64,000 bases of DNA from Rhodobacter sp. (GTDB taxonomy: Bacteria > Pseudomonadota > Alphaproteobacteria > Rhodobacterales > Rhodobacteraceae): the NCBI GenBank assembly GCA_016704435.1, contig JADJAB010000004.1, positions 62,001-126,000 on the forward strand, in the 5' to 3' direction. Every line of letters starts with the position of its first letter. Positions within the stretch are counted from its first letter, which is position 1. The notes under the pieces were generated by a model, which ran no database searches, was not told the origin of the DNA, and worked only from the letters and a program-made list of their open reading frames with translations. Positions 1 to 8,585 of this stretch are shown here, piece by piece. Both the position numbers and the translations under genes were made by a program.

Positions 1-506
1 TCGACGAAGCCGACATCGGCCGTGTCGCGGTGGGCAACGAGGCGACCTTCACGGTGGATGCCCATCCCGGCCAGAGCTTTCCGGCAAAGATCACCCAGCT
101 GCGCTTTGCCCCCGAAGACACCAACGGCGTCGTCACCTACAAGGCCGTCCTCTCGGTGGAAAACGATCGCCGGCTGCTGCGTCCCGGCATGACGGCCACC
201 GCCACCATTACCGTCGACCGGCAGCCCGAAGTGCTGCTGGTTCCCATGGCGGCACTGCGCTATGCCCCGCCGATCGTGGAGGAATCCAGCCAGTCGGGCC
301 GCGGATTGCTGGGGTTCATCATGCCAGGCCGGCCGCAAGGCCAGCGGCAGAAGGTGGATGGATCGTCGCTCTGGGTGCTGCGCGGCGGCAAGCCGGTCAA
401 GGTTGCCGTTACCCCCGGTGCTTCGGACGGGCGGATGATGGCGGTCGCCTCGGACGATCTGGCCGAAGGCGATCCAGTCATCACCAACCAGCGCGAGACG
501 CGCTGA
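1..506 (+). CDS. MacA-type efflux periplasmic adaptor (HlyD family), C-terminal part
   Basis: The reading frame is open from the window edge (an in-frame Asp-Glu-Ala-Asp precedes the first possible internal start), so this is the 3' end of a longer gene. The visible part matches the beta-barrel and membrane-proximal domains of MacA-like adaptors: a segment with RPGMTATATITVDRQPEVLL is the usual strand before the last domain, which ends in GDPVITNQRETR. Adaptors of this family bridge an inner-membrane MacB pump to an outer-membrane channel. The stop is followed at once by the ATG of the ATPase gene, so the two are co-transcribed. A low-complexity insert (about residues 85-110 of the visible part) rich in Gly, Arg and Gln is not typical. 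Substrate is unknown. Confidence 0.85.
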   Translation, partial: DEADIGRVAVGNEATFTVDAHPGQSFPAKITQLRFAPEDTNGVVTYKAVLSVENDRRLLRPGMTATATITVDRQPEVLLVPMAALRYAPPIVEESSQSGRGLLGFIMPGRPQGQRQKVDGSSLWVLRGGKPVKVAVTPGASDGRMMAVASDDLAEGDPVITNQRETR

Positions 507-1211
507 ATGACGCCGCTGATCGAGTTCCGCGGCGTCGCGCGCCGCTATGGCCAGGGCGAGGCCGAGGTGCGGGCGCTGGACGGGGTGGATCTGATCATCG
601 AGAAGGGCGAATTCGTCGCGATCATGGGGCCGTCGGGGTCCGGCAAATCCACCGCGATGAACATCATCGGCTGTCTCGACCGGCCGACCGCCGGGCAATA
701 CCTGTTCGAGGGCACGCCGGTCGAACATCTGACGCCCGACGCCCGCGCGCTGCTCCGCCGGCATTACCTGGGGTTCGTGTTCCAGGGCTTCAACCTTCTG
801 GCCCGCACCTCGGCACTGGAAAACGTCGAGCTGCCGCTGGTCTACAAGGGCCTGCCGCGGGCCGAACGCGATGCACTGGCCCGCGCGGCGTTGGCCAAGG
901 TGGGCCTTGCGGGCCGCGAGGGCCACCAGCCCTCGCAACTGTCGGGCGGCCAGCAGCAGCGCGTCGCCATTGCCCGCGCGCTGGTCAGCAACCCGATGGT
1001 GATCCTGGCCGATGAGCCGACCGGCAACCTCGACAGCCAGCGCGGCCACGAGATCATGCAGCTTTTGCAAGCCCTGAACCGCGACGAGGGCATCACCATC
1101 GTCATGGTCACCCATGAGGCCGACATTGCCGCCTATGCCCGCCGCCTGATCGTCTTTACCGACGGTCGCATCACCAGCGACGAGGCCGCCCGCGAAGGCC
1201 AGCCGGCATGA
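507..1211 (+). CDS. MacB-type ABC exporter ATPase
   Basis: A 234-residue ABC ATPase of the LolD/MacB group. Walker A is GPSGSGKST (41-49), the Q-loop is VFQGFN (91-96), the signature is LSGGQQ (145-150) and Walker B is VILADEP (165-171). It abuts the adaptor gene upstream and its TGA overlaps the ATG of the permease gene (ATGA), so adaptor, ATPase and permease form one operon. In E. coli MacB the ATPase and permease are fused; here they are separate proteins as in LolD/LolE-like systems. It should energise export of a peptide, macrolide or lipid-like substrate across the envelope; the actual cargo cannot be told from sequence. Confidence 0.93.
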   Translation: MTPLIEFRGVARRYGQGEAEVRALDGVDLIIEKGEFVAIMGPSGSGKSTAMNIIGCLDRPTAGQYLFEGTPVEHLTPDARALLRRHYLGFVFQGFNLLARTSALENVELPLVYKGLPRAERDALARAALAKVGLAGREGHQPSQLSGGQQQRVAIARALVSNPMVILADEPTGNLDSQRGHEIMQLLQALNRDEGITIVMVTHEADIAAYARRLIVFTDGRITSDEAAREGQPA

Positions 1212-2409
1212 TCGCCGAGGCCTTCCGCCTGGCCGCAAGGTCGATCATCCGCAACAAGCTGCGGTCGTTCCTGACCATCCTGGGCGTGGTGATCGGCGTG
1301 GCGGCGGTGATCGCCATGGTCACCGTGGGGCAGGGGTCGTCGAGGCAGGTCGCGGCCAGCGTGGAAAGCCTCGGCTCGGACGTGGTGATCCTGCGCCCCG
1401 GCCGGCGCAGCTACGGCCCCGGATCGCGCGGTGGCCGCCCCTTCACCCTGCGCGACGCCGAGGCGCTGGCGGCGCTGCCGGTCGTCGGCCAGCTGGCCCC
1501 GGTGGCCAGTTCGTCGCAGGTGGTGGTGGCGGGCAATGCCAATGCCCAGACCCAGATCACCGGCTCCTCCTCTGCCTGGATCGAGGTGGCGAACTGGACT
1601 ATCGCTTCGGGGCGCAACTTCACCCTGGGCGAAGACCGCGCCGGACTGGCCGTCTGCATCCTGGGCCAGACCGTGCGCCGGTCGCTGTTCGGCGCCACCG
1701 ATCCGGTGGGCCAGACCGTGCGGGTGAAGTCGATCGCCTGCGAGGTGATCGGCGTTCTGGCGCCAAGGGTGCCGGCAGTTTCGGACAGGACCAGGACGAC
1801 CTCGTGGTCATGCCGATCCGTCTGCTGCAACGGCGGCTGGAGGGCGATACGGATGTGAATTCGATCCAGATCTCGCTGGCCTCCGGGGTGGCGGTGGCCG
1901 ACGGCGTTGCCGAGATCGAGGCGTTGATGCGTGAACGTCGGCGCATAACTATCGACAAGGATGACGATTTCTCGGTCACCGACATGAAGGAGGTGGCCTC
2001 GATGCTGGGCTCGGTCAATTCGGTCCTGTCGGGGCTGTTGTCCTCGGTCGCGGCGGTCAGCCTGCTGGTCGGCGGCATCGGCATCATGAACATCATGCTG
2101 GTTTCGGTGACCGAGCGGACACGCGAGATCGGCATCCGGCTGGCGGTGGGGGCCAATGCGCGGCAGGTGCTGATGCAGTTCCTGGTCGAAGCGGTGGCGC
2201 TGTCGCTGCTGGGCGGCGTGGTAGGCATTGCGGTCGGGCTGGGCATGGCCTGGGGCGCCAGCCGATTCATGGAAATTCCCTTTGCGCCCGACCCGCTGAT
2301 CGTGGCGCTGGCCTTCGGTTTTTCCGCCGTGGTGGGGGTGGTTTTCGGCTTCTTCCCGGCACGCCGTGCAGCGAAACTGGACCCGATCGAGGCGCTGCGG
2401 CACCAATAG
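1208..2409 (+). CDS. MacB/FtsX-family ABC permease, frameshifted
   Basis: This is the permease partner of the preceding ATPase. The N-terminal part has a first membrane helix (FLTILGVVIGVAAVIAMVTV, about residues 20-40) followed by the large periplasmic MacB core; the C-terminal part has the three-helix FtsX domain with GGIGIMNIMLVSVTERTREI, a hallmark of MacB. The frame breaks near 1758-1765: after EVIGVLA the expected continuation AKGAGSFGQ lies in the +1 frame and runs on to 2409. Adding one base (gcgcc to gcggcc) restores a protein of about 400 residues. Either a one-base sequence error or a recent mutation explains this; conservation on both sides favours error. Confidence 0.85.
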
Positions 2410-2419
2410 GTGCGGCTCC

Positions 2420-3385
2420 TCAGGGTTTGAAAGTCATCGGCAGGGTGAAGCTGTAGGTGGCATCCGCCAGCCCCTTGGGTGCTGCGGGGAACTTGCCTGC
2501 CGCCTGCACCGCTTTCACTGCGGCCGCGTCCAGCGCCGCGTTGCCCGACGAGGCCGCGACAGAAACCCCGACCAGCTTGCCCGAAGCGGCCAGCGTGATG
2601 CGCACCTTCACCGTGCCCGCGGCGCCCTTTGCGGCCGAGGGATAGGCGCGCCTGCGTTCGACCTTCGCGCGGACCTTGCCGCCCCATTCGGCCTTGAGGT
2701 CGGCAATCTGCGCCTTGGTCGGCCCGGCCGCCTTGGCCGCGCCGCCGTCGCCCGCTGCCACCTTGCCACCGCTGCCCCTGGCCGCCGTGCCCCCGGCATC
2801 CGCCGCCTTGGCGGTTGGCTTCTTCGGCTTGGCCTTTGCAGCAGGCTTCGTCCTGGGTTCAGGTTCGGGTCTTGCTTCGGGCACGGGCGGCACCGCCAGC
2901 GCCACCACCGCGCCCTGATCGACCGTCGGCGCCATGATCGTCGTCATCGCCGCCATCGGCACGACCGGCGCCGCAAACGCAGCGGGCGCGGACCAATTCT
3001 GGTCTTCCCAGACCGAAGGCTCTGCGAAGTCCGGCGCCATCACCGCGATTTCGGGCGGGGTGTCGCTGACCAGATCGGCCGGTGTCAGGATCTCGACGGC
3101 CATTGCCGGCGGCAGGCTTTGCAGCGCCGTGCCGCCATCGCCGGCCGCTTCGGTGCCACCGATTTCGGCTGCCACCGTGATCGCCAGCGCCGCCGCGGCA
3201 TGCAGCGCCGCCGAAAGCCCCAGCGCCATCGGCAGCTTGCGCCGCCGCCGCTTTATGCCCGTCACCGGCGCGCCCCTGGTCCGCCCGGCCACGGCAGGCG
3301 CAAGCGGGGACTGCGGCGCGAAGACCGCTTCCCTGTCCAGCCGCCGCACGCAGATCATTCCGCTGCCGTCCATTGCCGTCCGCAC
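2420..3385 (-). CDS. TonB-like energy transducer
   Basis: A 321-residue protein with the TonB plan: basic stretch KRRRRKLP followed by one hydrophobic helix (about 53-72), a long Pro/Ala/Lys-rich periplasmic spacer (about 75-235) and a C-terminal TonB fold (about 240-321) with YPSAAKGAAGTVKVRITL and a terminal SFTLPMTF strand. It would link the ExbB/ExbD proton motor to outer-membrane receptors for iron or other scarce nutrients. ExbB/ExbD are not in the window. The start is uncertain: residues 1-40 precede the membrane anchor without recognisable features, and a GTG at 3265 just before the basic stretch is an alternative. It is divergent from fur, and a TonB gene beside fur fits iron-related control. 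Confidence 0.8.
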   Translation of the reverse strand: MRTAMDGSGMICVRRLDREAVFAPQSPLAPAVAGRTRGAPVTGIKRRRRKLPMALGLSAALHAAAALAITVAAEIGGTEAAGDGGTALQSLPPAMAVEILTPADLVSDTPPEIAVMAPDFAEPSVWEDQNWSAPAAFAAPVVPMAAMTTIMAPTVDQGAVVALAVPPVPEARPEPEPRTKPAAKAKPKKPTAKAADAGGTAARGSGGKVAAGDGGAAKAAGPTKAQIADLKAEWGGKVRAKVERRRAYPSAAKGAAGTVKVRITLAASGKLVGVSVAASSGNAALDAAAVKAVQAAGKFPAAPKGLADATYSFTLPMTFKP

Positions 3386-3550
3386 CCAGGATGCCGGGCT
3401 TTCAACCCCCGCGACCCGTGCGCGTGGCGGCGGGTGTTGTCAAGCCTGCCGCAGACCTGATCGGCGCGGTTCGCGACATCCTGGGTCGGGGCCGTGTGGC
3501 TTTCGCAAGTGGCCCCTTGCTCCTGAGAAAGGCTCTGTTAGGCTTTTGCG

Positions 3551-3970
3551 ATGAAACCGGCCAGCAAGACCAGACGGATGACCCAGGCCCTGCGCGATTG
3601 CGGCGTGCGGGTAACGCGCCAGCGTGAGGTTCTGTTGCGCGTGCTGACCGATGCCGAAGACCATCCCGACGCCGCCGAACTGCACCGCCGGGCGCGCGGG
3701 ATCGACGATTCGGTCTCGCTTGCGACGGTCTATCGAACGCTGTCGGTGCTGGAGCGCGAGGGCGTGGTGCAGCGGCTTTCCTTTGAAACTGGCGGTGCGA
3801 GGTTCGAGGTGGCCGATACCGCGCATCACGACCATATCGTCGATCTGGATACCGGCCAGATCATCGAGTTCCACTCGGAAAAGATCGAGGATCTGCAGCG
3901 CCAGATCGCGGCCGAAATGGGCTATGAGATCGAGCATCACCGACTTGAGCTGTATTGCCGCAAGAAGTAG
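3551..3970 (+). CDS. fur: Fur-family metal-responsive transcriptional regulator
   Basis: A 139-residue protein of full Fur length. The N-terminal winged helix has RVTRQREVLLRVL (20-32) and the recognition-helix region SLATVYRTLSVLEREGVVQR (56-75). The dimerisation half carries the metal-site motif HHDH (92-95), followed by Asp/Glu ligands in IIEFHSEKIE (104-113) and HH (129-130). There is no CxxC zinc pair, as in many alphaproteobacterial Fur/Mur proteins. In this group Fur often senses manganese or iron jointly with Irr, so whether it answers to iron or manganese is open. It is divergent from the TonB-like gene; the 165-base gap must hold both promoters, but I could not pick out a convincing operator by eye. 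Confidence 0.9.
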   Translation: MKPASKTRRMTQALRDCGVRVTRQREVLLRVLTDAEDHPDAAELHRRARGIDDSVSLATVYRTLSVLEREGVVQRLSFETGGARFEVADTAHHDHIVDLDTGQIIEFHSEKIEDLQRQIAAEMGYEIEHHRLELYCRKK

Positions 3971-4035
3971 CGCTGCGCGCGCGGCCGGCGCCGGGGCGCT
4001 GCCCCGGACCCCGGAGTATTTCCGCCAAGATGAAG
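3971..4035 (+). repeat. Dispersed intergenic repeat, copy 1
   Basis: Directly after fur lies a GC-rich hairpin, CCGGGGC-gct-GCCCCGG (3991-4007), then the core GGAGTATTTccgCCAAGATGAAG (4013-4035). The same core recurs at 14715, 21200, inverted at 21231-21253, and 31049, always between genes. Because it follows the fur stop and contains a strong stem it may help end fur transcription; there is no T-run, so a classic terminator is unlikely. Confidence 0.7.
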
Positions 4036-4044
4036 CTGATCCGT

Positions 4045-5124
4045 GTCGGGGCGTGATCCGGGCTTCGGTCGGGAGTTGCGGCTTCGCCGATCCGTTACAG
4101 GGCCTTGATGGAGACATGCCAATCAAGCGCACGGACGGCGTGGAGCAGGGCATCATCGGGGGTGCGGCTGATGACCATGGCCACGGTATCGGCCGGATGG
4201 GTGCTGGTTCGGACGGTTCAGATAAAACCAAGGTTTGTCTATTTAATGTCAATAGTTTAGATGGTATTTCTCAAGTGAACCGCAGCGCCGGTTTTCAGGA
4301 GGCAACGCTTGATGGTGCCTTGTTCCAGGGTGTTTTCGGTCCTTTCCGCCCCTTTCTCGGTGGGAATGGCGAAATCGACATGGCGGACTTGGGGGACGAG
4401 AAGTCCGGCGATAACCGAGCCCGCGCAGAAGCTGTCATCGTCATGAACGGTGGCGCTGCCGGAAGCCGGACCTTCGCCCGCCATCCGGCCGGTGCAGAAG
4501 TTGGCGACGCGGTCCCAGGCGGACAGGTCGGGCACGATGCGTTTCTTTGCGGCGCGGTCGCCCAGGGTGGTGGTGGCTTCGGCCAGCATCACGCGGTAGC
4601 CACGACGGGCAGCCAGCGGAGCGCCCGCCTTTGCGCCTTTACTCCGTGTAGGCGGTGTTCCGGGTGCAATGGCTGATACTGCCGGTCATGTCGCCCGACA
4701 TGCAGATGCTGCGGCCGGTGCATTCCCGGATATCTTCGTGCCGGCGCTGTTCGGCCTTCTTGGGGCAGGAACGGGTCAGCGATGGAGGGGTCGGCGGCAC
4801 CGATGAAGTCGAGGATTCCAATGGTGATCTGGCGCATCATGGCGTCCGGCGAGGTGGAGCGGCTTACGCCGACAAAGGGATTGGAGGTCAGCGCCTTCGC
4901 CAAGGAAATGTCGCAGGATTGCATGGCCAGGTGCGCCGCAAAGGCAGATCAGGTCAAACCCCGCCTGATGGCTGCGGCGAAATGCGTTGCGGAACCAGCG
5001 GCGCAGATCGCGGATGTCGGTCCGGTCCATGATGCGGGCCCGCTCCGGTTCTGTAGTGAAGGCGAGGCTCGGGCCGCTTTGCAGAAGCGGTGAACAGGAT
5101 GTCGTGGCCTGGGGCGCGGGTCAT
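4045..5124 (-). pseudogene. Decayed NADH:flavin oxidoreductase (trimethylamine/dimethylglycine dehydrogenase-like)
   Basis: Pieces of one protein of the trimethylamine-dehydrogenase family can be read in order on the minus strand in changing frames: an N-terminal MTRAPGHDILF at 5124; a barrel segment with RRSHQAGFDLICLCGA; a segment FTSPD-like then GAADPSIADPFLP and HEDIRECTGRSICMSGDM, which in intact homologues carries the 4Fe-4S cysteines; a nucleotide-binding part with MLAEATTTLGDRAAK and TENTLEQGTIKRCLLKTGAA; and a C-terminal ISRTPDDALLHAVRALDWH. Intact members are about 680 residues; only about half is left, with internal deletions, several frame changes and lost cysteines. The family demethylates tri- or dimethylamines or N-methylproline. 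Its ATG overlaps the stop of the nitrilase-family gene (ATGA), so the two once formed an operon. Confidence 0.8.
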
Positions 5125-5879
5125 TTGATGTCCCGGAGGTCGGTGGATTGGGTAGACAGGCGGGCGGGGTCGGCCTTCGGGATTTCGGCGATGAGAAGCG
5201 CGGGGGTGTCGCCAGCCTGGGCGAGAACCTCGCCATGCGGCCCGGCTATCAGGCTGCCACCTAAATATTCGAGGTCGCCTTCCTGCCCGCAGTAGTTGGC
5301 ATAGGCGATGGTGACGCCGTGGTTCGCGGCCATCGCGGGGACGGTGTGGCGGATGACATGGGTAAAGGGCGCCATGTTGGCGGTGGGGGCAAGGATGGTG
5401 GTGACGCTCCGGTCTGCCAGAGCTTTGACATGGGGGGCGAATTCGATGTCGTAGCAGATAAGAAGCGCAGCTTTCTCGCCTGCGAGCGGGAAGGTCGCGT
5501 AGGCGCAGCCGGGCCGGTAGAGCGACCTTTCGCGGCAGCCGTAAAGCTGGATCTTGCGGTAGTTGGCGAGCAGCGCGCCATCGGGGCCAAAGCAGGCGGC
5601 GGCGTTGTAGACCGAATCGCCGTCGCGTTCGGCATAACCGACGGCGATGGCGGTGCGGGTGCGTTTTGCGGCCTGGGCCAGGCGGTGCATCGGCGGGCTG
5701 TCGAGGGGGATCGCGCGGGCCGGAATGTCCGGCTGATTGTAGCCCTGGAGCCAGATCTCGGGCAGGACCAGGGCGGCGGCGCCCATTGTGGCGGCGGCGG
5801 TCAGGGCCTGTTCGGCCTGGGTGAGTGCGATTTCCAGGTTGGCGGCGGGGGAGTTCCCCTGCCAGAGCGCGAGTTTCAT
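5121..5879 (-). CDS. Carbon-nitrogen hydrolase (nitrilase superfamily), intact
   Basis: A 252-residue protein with the full nitrilase-superfamily catalytic set: Glu41 in LVLPEIW, Lys109 in NYRKIQLYG and Cys142 in LLICYDIEF. Length and spacing fit small aliphatic amidases, N-carbamoyl amidohydrolases or omega-amidases; the exact substrate cannot be assigned. I chose the ATG at 5879 because the protein starts MKLALWQGNS, the usual first strand, although the frame is open for 20 further codons upstream. It sits in the middle of a locus whose other genes are all broken: a polyamine-type importer upstream and a flavin amine dehydrogenase downstream, sharing an ATGA overlap. The context suggests it once hydrolysed an amide formed during breakdown of an imported amine. 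Confidence 0.88.
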   Translation of the reverse strand: MKLALWQGNSPAANLEIALTQAEQALTAAATMGAAALVLPEIWLQGYNQPDIPARAIPLDSPPMHRLAQAAKRTRTAIAVGYAERDGDSVYNAAACFGPDGALLANYRKIQLYGCRERSLYRPGCAYATFPLAGEKAALLICYDIEFAPHVKALADRSVTTILAPTANMAPFTHVIRHTVPAMAANHGVTIAYANYCGQEGDLEYLGGSLIAGPHGEVLAQAGDTPALLIAEIPKADPARLSTQSTDLRDIK

Positions 5880-5958
5880 GTGTTGCAACCGGGGGCAGCC
5901 CCCCGCTCCAATGGTTTCTCGAATCGGTGGTGCACCCATCGTCGCACCTCCCGGGTAT

Positions 5959-6842
5959 TCATGGACAGGTGAAATCAGGGCTGGGGGCTGCCGGCCCTGG
6001 GGTTGGCCGTTCTTTCAGCTTGGTCCAGATGGCGTCGTAAAACACTTGGGTTTCTTCATCGCAGACAGCGACGAATTGGCCGGCCGGGGCGTTGGCGGCC
6101 GGGTCGTTTGCGGGGCTCGACTTGATCCCGTCGGTCAGGAACGGTTCGACCCCGGCGACTTCGGCGGTATGTGCGGCGCTGTTGGTGATGGCGCCGGTGT
6201 TCTTGGGGTCAAGCGGGAAGTTCATGAATTTCAGCGTGTTGTCGCGGTTCTGCGCGTCTTTCAGAAGGACGGCGCCATCCATCTGGACGACGAAACCCTC
6301 GTTCGGGTAGGCATATTCGACATCGGCACCTTTTTCGCGGGCCTTGGCGGAAAGGCCGTTGCAGGTCATGTCCGCCGCCGCGTCGCCGGAGACACGGCCA
6401 TCCTTGGCGGTGTCGGAGCCGAAGCTGGCCGAGGATTGCTTGGCGTTGACCTGCATGCCGCTGAGCCCGTCGACTTCTCGCGGTCCTGGCTGCATTGCGG
6501 GATGCCCACGCAGATCGAGCCGAGCGCGAGGGCTTTGCGCTGGCTGTCGAGGACGTTGATCTTGCCCAGCAATTCGGCTGTTCGGTCGAAAATGAGGGAG
6601 AGCGCGCCGATGTCGCCAGCGTAGACGTCGCGGTTCACCGGGAAGGAAGTGGAGCCCCACCGGCAGGAACCGAGGATTTGCGGCCCGTATCGAACGGCGC
6701 GTCCGGCCATTGCGGCGCGAAGTTGCCGAAGGCGGGCGGGTCTTCGGGGGCGACGGCATGAGAATACTCTCGTCCCCGATGATTTGCACCATTTGGTCGC
6801 CGGGGCACGGCGACGCCGTGTTGGCAGGGTTCGCCGGCCCTG
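5959..6842 (-). pseudogene. Remnant of polyamine ABC transporter binding protein (PotD/PotF-like)
   Basis: Read in order on the minus strand but in at least three frames: GDQMVQIIGDESILMPSP, then PPAFGNFAPQWPDAPFDTGR, then GSTSFPVNRDVYAGDIGALS, GKINVLDSQRKALALGSI, SASFGSDTAKDGRVSGDAA and finally a long piece with DGAVLLKDAQNRDNTLKFMN and EETQVFYDAIWTKLKE. These follow the layout of putrescine/spermidine-binding proteins, including the Trp and Asp-rich ligand pocket segments. The signal peptide and roughly the first third are missing. Several frame changes plus the missing start make a functional product impossible. It follows the remnants of the permeases and ATPase of the same importer. Confidence 0.78.
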
Positions 6843-6859
6843 AGCGGCAATGGCGGCCC

Positions 6860-7030
6860 TTGCAGTTGATGAGGTGGCCGAGCGTGACAAAGGCAATCGA
6901 GACCGGTAGCATTGATGTCGATATCGCAATGATGTTGGGCTTGATGCCTTGATCGACCGATCCGAAGTTGGCGGTGGTGGAGACCAGGAAGGCCAAGGTG
7001 TGCGAGGTCCACTCCGCCCGTCCGAAGTGC
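6860..7030 (-). pseudogene. Remnant of polyamine ABC permease (PotC-like), C-terminal tail
   Basis: A short minus-strand stretch encodes TLAFLVSTTANFGSVDQGIK followed by PNIIAISTSMLPVSIAFVTL, which resembles the last periplasmic loop and final membrane helix of PotC-type permeases (typically ...IKPEINALSTLML...). Only about 55 residues remain of a protein of about 270. It runs on in the same frame into the remnant of the binding protein with no stop or start between them, so a deletion appears to have fused the two. Confidence 0.65.
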
Positions 7031-7075
7031 GCCGCCCTCTTGTCTGTGCCCGCACATAGAACGGCAGCACGATCT

Positions 7076-7320
7076 TCACGAGTTCATCAGGATTTCCGCG
7101 CTGGCGGGACCGAACGGCCAGTTGCCCTGCGCCTCCTTGAATCGCTCGTCGTTCAGGGAGCCGATCTTGAAGGTCTTTGCGCCGCTCAGGAGGTCGGGTG
7201 CGAGGAAGGCGCCGAGAATGGGCACGAAGACCAGGATGCAGCCGGCGACGATCCCGGCTTGACCACCGGCAGGACGATTTCGCGCAAAGAGGTCGGCGGC
7301 GGCCTCGCCGGGGGCGAAGT
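7076..7320 (-). pseudogene. Remnant of polyamine ABC permease (PotB-like)
   Basis: The minus strand encodes SLREIVLPVVKPG, then after a one-base frame change IVAGCILVFVPILGAFLAPD, then LLSGAKTFKIGSLNDERFKE and GNWPFGPASAEILMNS before a TGA at 7076-7078. This corresponds to the conserved EAA-type region and following segment of PotB-like permeases (about residues 190-260 of 290). The N-terminal two thirds are gone. It lies between the ATPase remnant and the PotC-like remnant, the normal gene order. Confidence 0.72.
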
Positions 7321-7394
7321 TGCAACTTCGGCCGCAGCATGGACCGGCAGCGTCATGAGGGGTCGGTAGGTGATGAACGGGCCCCGCTGTACGG

Positions 7395-7815
7395 CGAGGC
7401 GGTGTTCACTGGCTGCAGCGGGCCGTCGATCAGGCCGATCGCCATCAGGCCTTCGTTCGACTGGTCGGTGTTGGAGATCGTGACCCGTTCGGGGCAGAGC
7501 GACAGGTGGTGCTTGCAGGGGGGGCGAGGCGGAGGGGCAGGTCAGGCGCTGGCCGCCGGGCGGGGTGACAGTGGCGAAGCCATTGGTGATCGCATCAACG
7601 TCAACCGCCAAAAAGCTGGTTTCGCAGATGAAATCGGCAACGAACCTGTTTGGCGGCCCTTCGTTCATATCGCGCGCCGTGCCGACCTGCTGCACGCCGC
7701 CTTGCGACATCGTGGCGATGCGGTCGGACATGGTCAGGGCTTCTTCCTGATCACGGGTGACGAAGATGAAGGCGATACCGGTGGCTTGTTACCGTTGCTT
7801 CAGATCGACCCGCTG
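7395..7815 (-). pseudogene. Remnant of polyamine ABC transporter ATPase (PotA-like)
   Basis: The readable part begins just before the switch region: GIAFIFVTRDQEEALTMSDR, in which the normally invariant switch His (VTHDQ) is Arg. It continues with GGVQQVGTARDMNEGPPNRF and the TOBE-domain part FLAVDVDAITNGFATVTPPG, then changes frame to PERVTISNTDQSNEGL. A TAA (7789-7791) interrupts the frame just before this, and Walker A, the signature and Walker B are absent. Compared with intact PotA (about 370 residues) only about a third remains. The intact paralogue at 19996-21096 shows what is missing. Confidence 0.78.
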
Positions 7816-7938
7816 CCATGGCGTTTCACGGCCTCGCGGGTGTCTACCGCTGCGGTCACTGTCGTATTGATACCACCCATTTTATCATGCAACGCCAGAA
7901 CCGGGCGTTCCAGGTGGCGTATTCCCCGGAGAGGTATC

Positions 7939-8585
7939 GTGCAGGCGTTGCAGAACGGAGCCGAACCGCAATTGGCCGAGACGATACGGTGGCTGGGCCA
8001 GGCCGGGTTCGAGGGCGCGCTGATGGCGTTCGTTCGCCGCGCGGGGGCACCCGATAGCCTGATCATTCCGGCTTGCCGCGGTTCCGATCTGCCGCAGGTG
8101 TTTTCGCAGACGGATAGCACCTGTCTGGAGGGCGCCTATCTGCTGGACCAGCTTCACCCCCTGCATGTCAGCCATGTTCCGGCAGGGCTGTACCGGGTGA
8201 CCGACATCACCCCCGCGTTCCGTCGAAGCCGTTTTTTCGCTGAACAGGACCACCAGAAGACGCTTTCGGATGAGCTGACCTATGTCGTCTGGCCGGTGCG
8301 GGGGTATCGCTGAACCAGTGCACGGGGCGGGATGCGGCCTCGGGCCGGGTCGTCTCGGCCGGCGATGCGGCGACCTGCCAGCGTCTGGCACCGCTGGTCG
8401 TGGCGCTGGACGAACTGCATTGGGTGGGTCCGAGTGTCGAGACCTGGCCGGCGGATGATGTGGCGGGCACCTTGATGCAGGCGCTGGCGGTCAAGGTATT
8501 CCGTCGGCAGCTATATGCGCGCTGCGGGTTGTCGAGCCAGGCAGAGCTTCTTGCGCTGATGCTGGCCTTGCCGCGCGGGGGCTAG
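7939..8585 (+). pseudogene. Degenerate LuxR-type transcriptional regulator
   Basis: A GTG at 7939 with GAGAGG upstream opens a frame whose first part follows the N-terminal domain of solo LuxR-type regulators: LEGAYLLDQLHPLHV, PAGLYRVTDITPAFRRSRFF and LSDELTYVVWPVRG. A frame change near 8308 is needed to continue into VSLNQCTGRDAASGRVVSAG and then VKVFRRQLYARCGLSSQAEL, the recognition helix and end of a LuxR HTH. The first half of the HTH (LTxREXEVL...) is deleted between VGPSVETWP and VAGTLMQALAVKVF. So it has both a frameshift and a loss within the DNA-binding domain. It is divergent from the importer remnants and was probably their regulator. Confidence 0.72.

Noticed and set aside
4257..5030. 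Several small independent hypothetical proteins on the minus strand
   Set aside because: The short frames are consecutive pieces of one trimethylamine-dehydrogenase-like protein and are better treated as one pseudogene.
7177..8313. 378-codon plus-strand protein
   Set aside because: Its first 250 codons are antisense to the relic PotA and PotB; only the part from the GTG at 7939 resembles a protein, a LuxR-type regulator.
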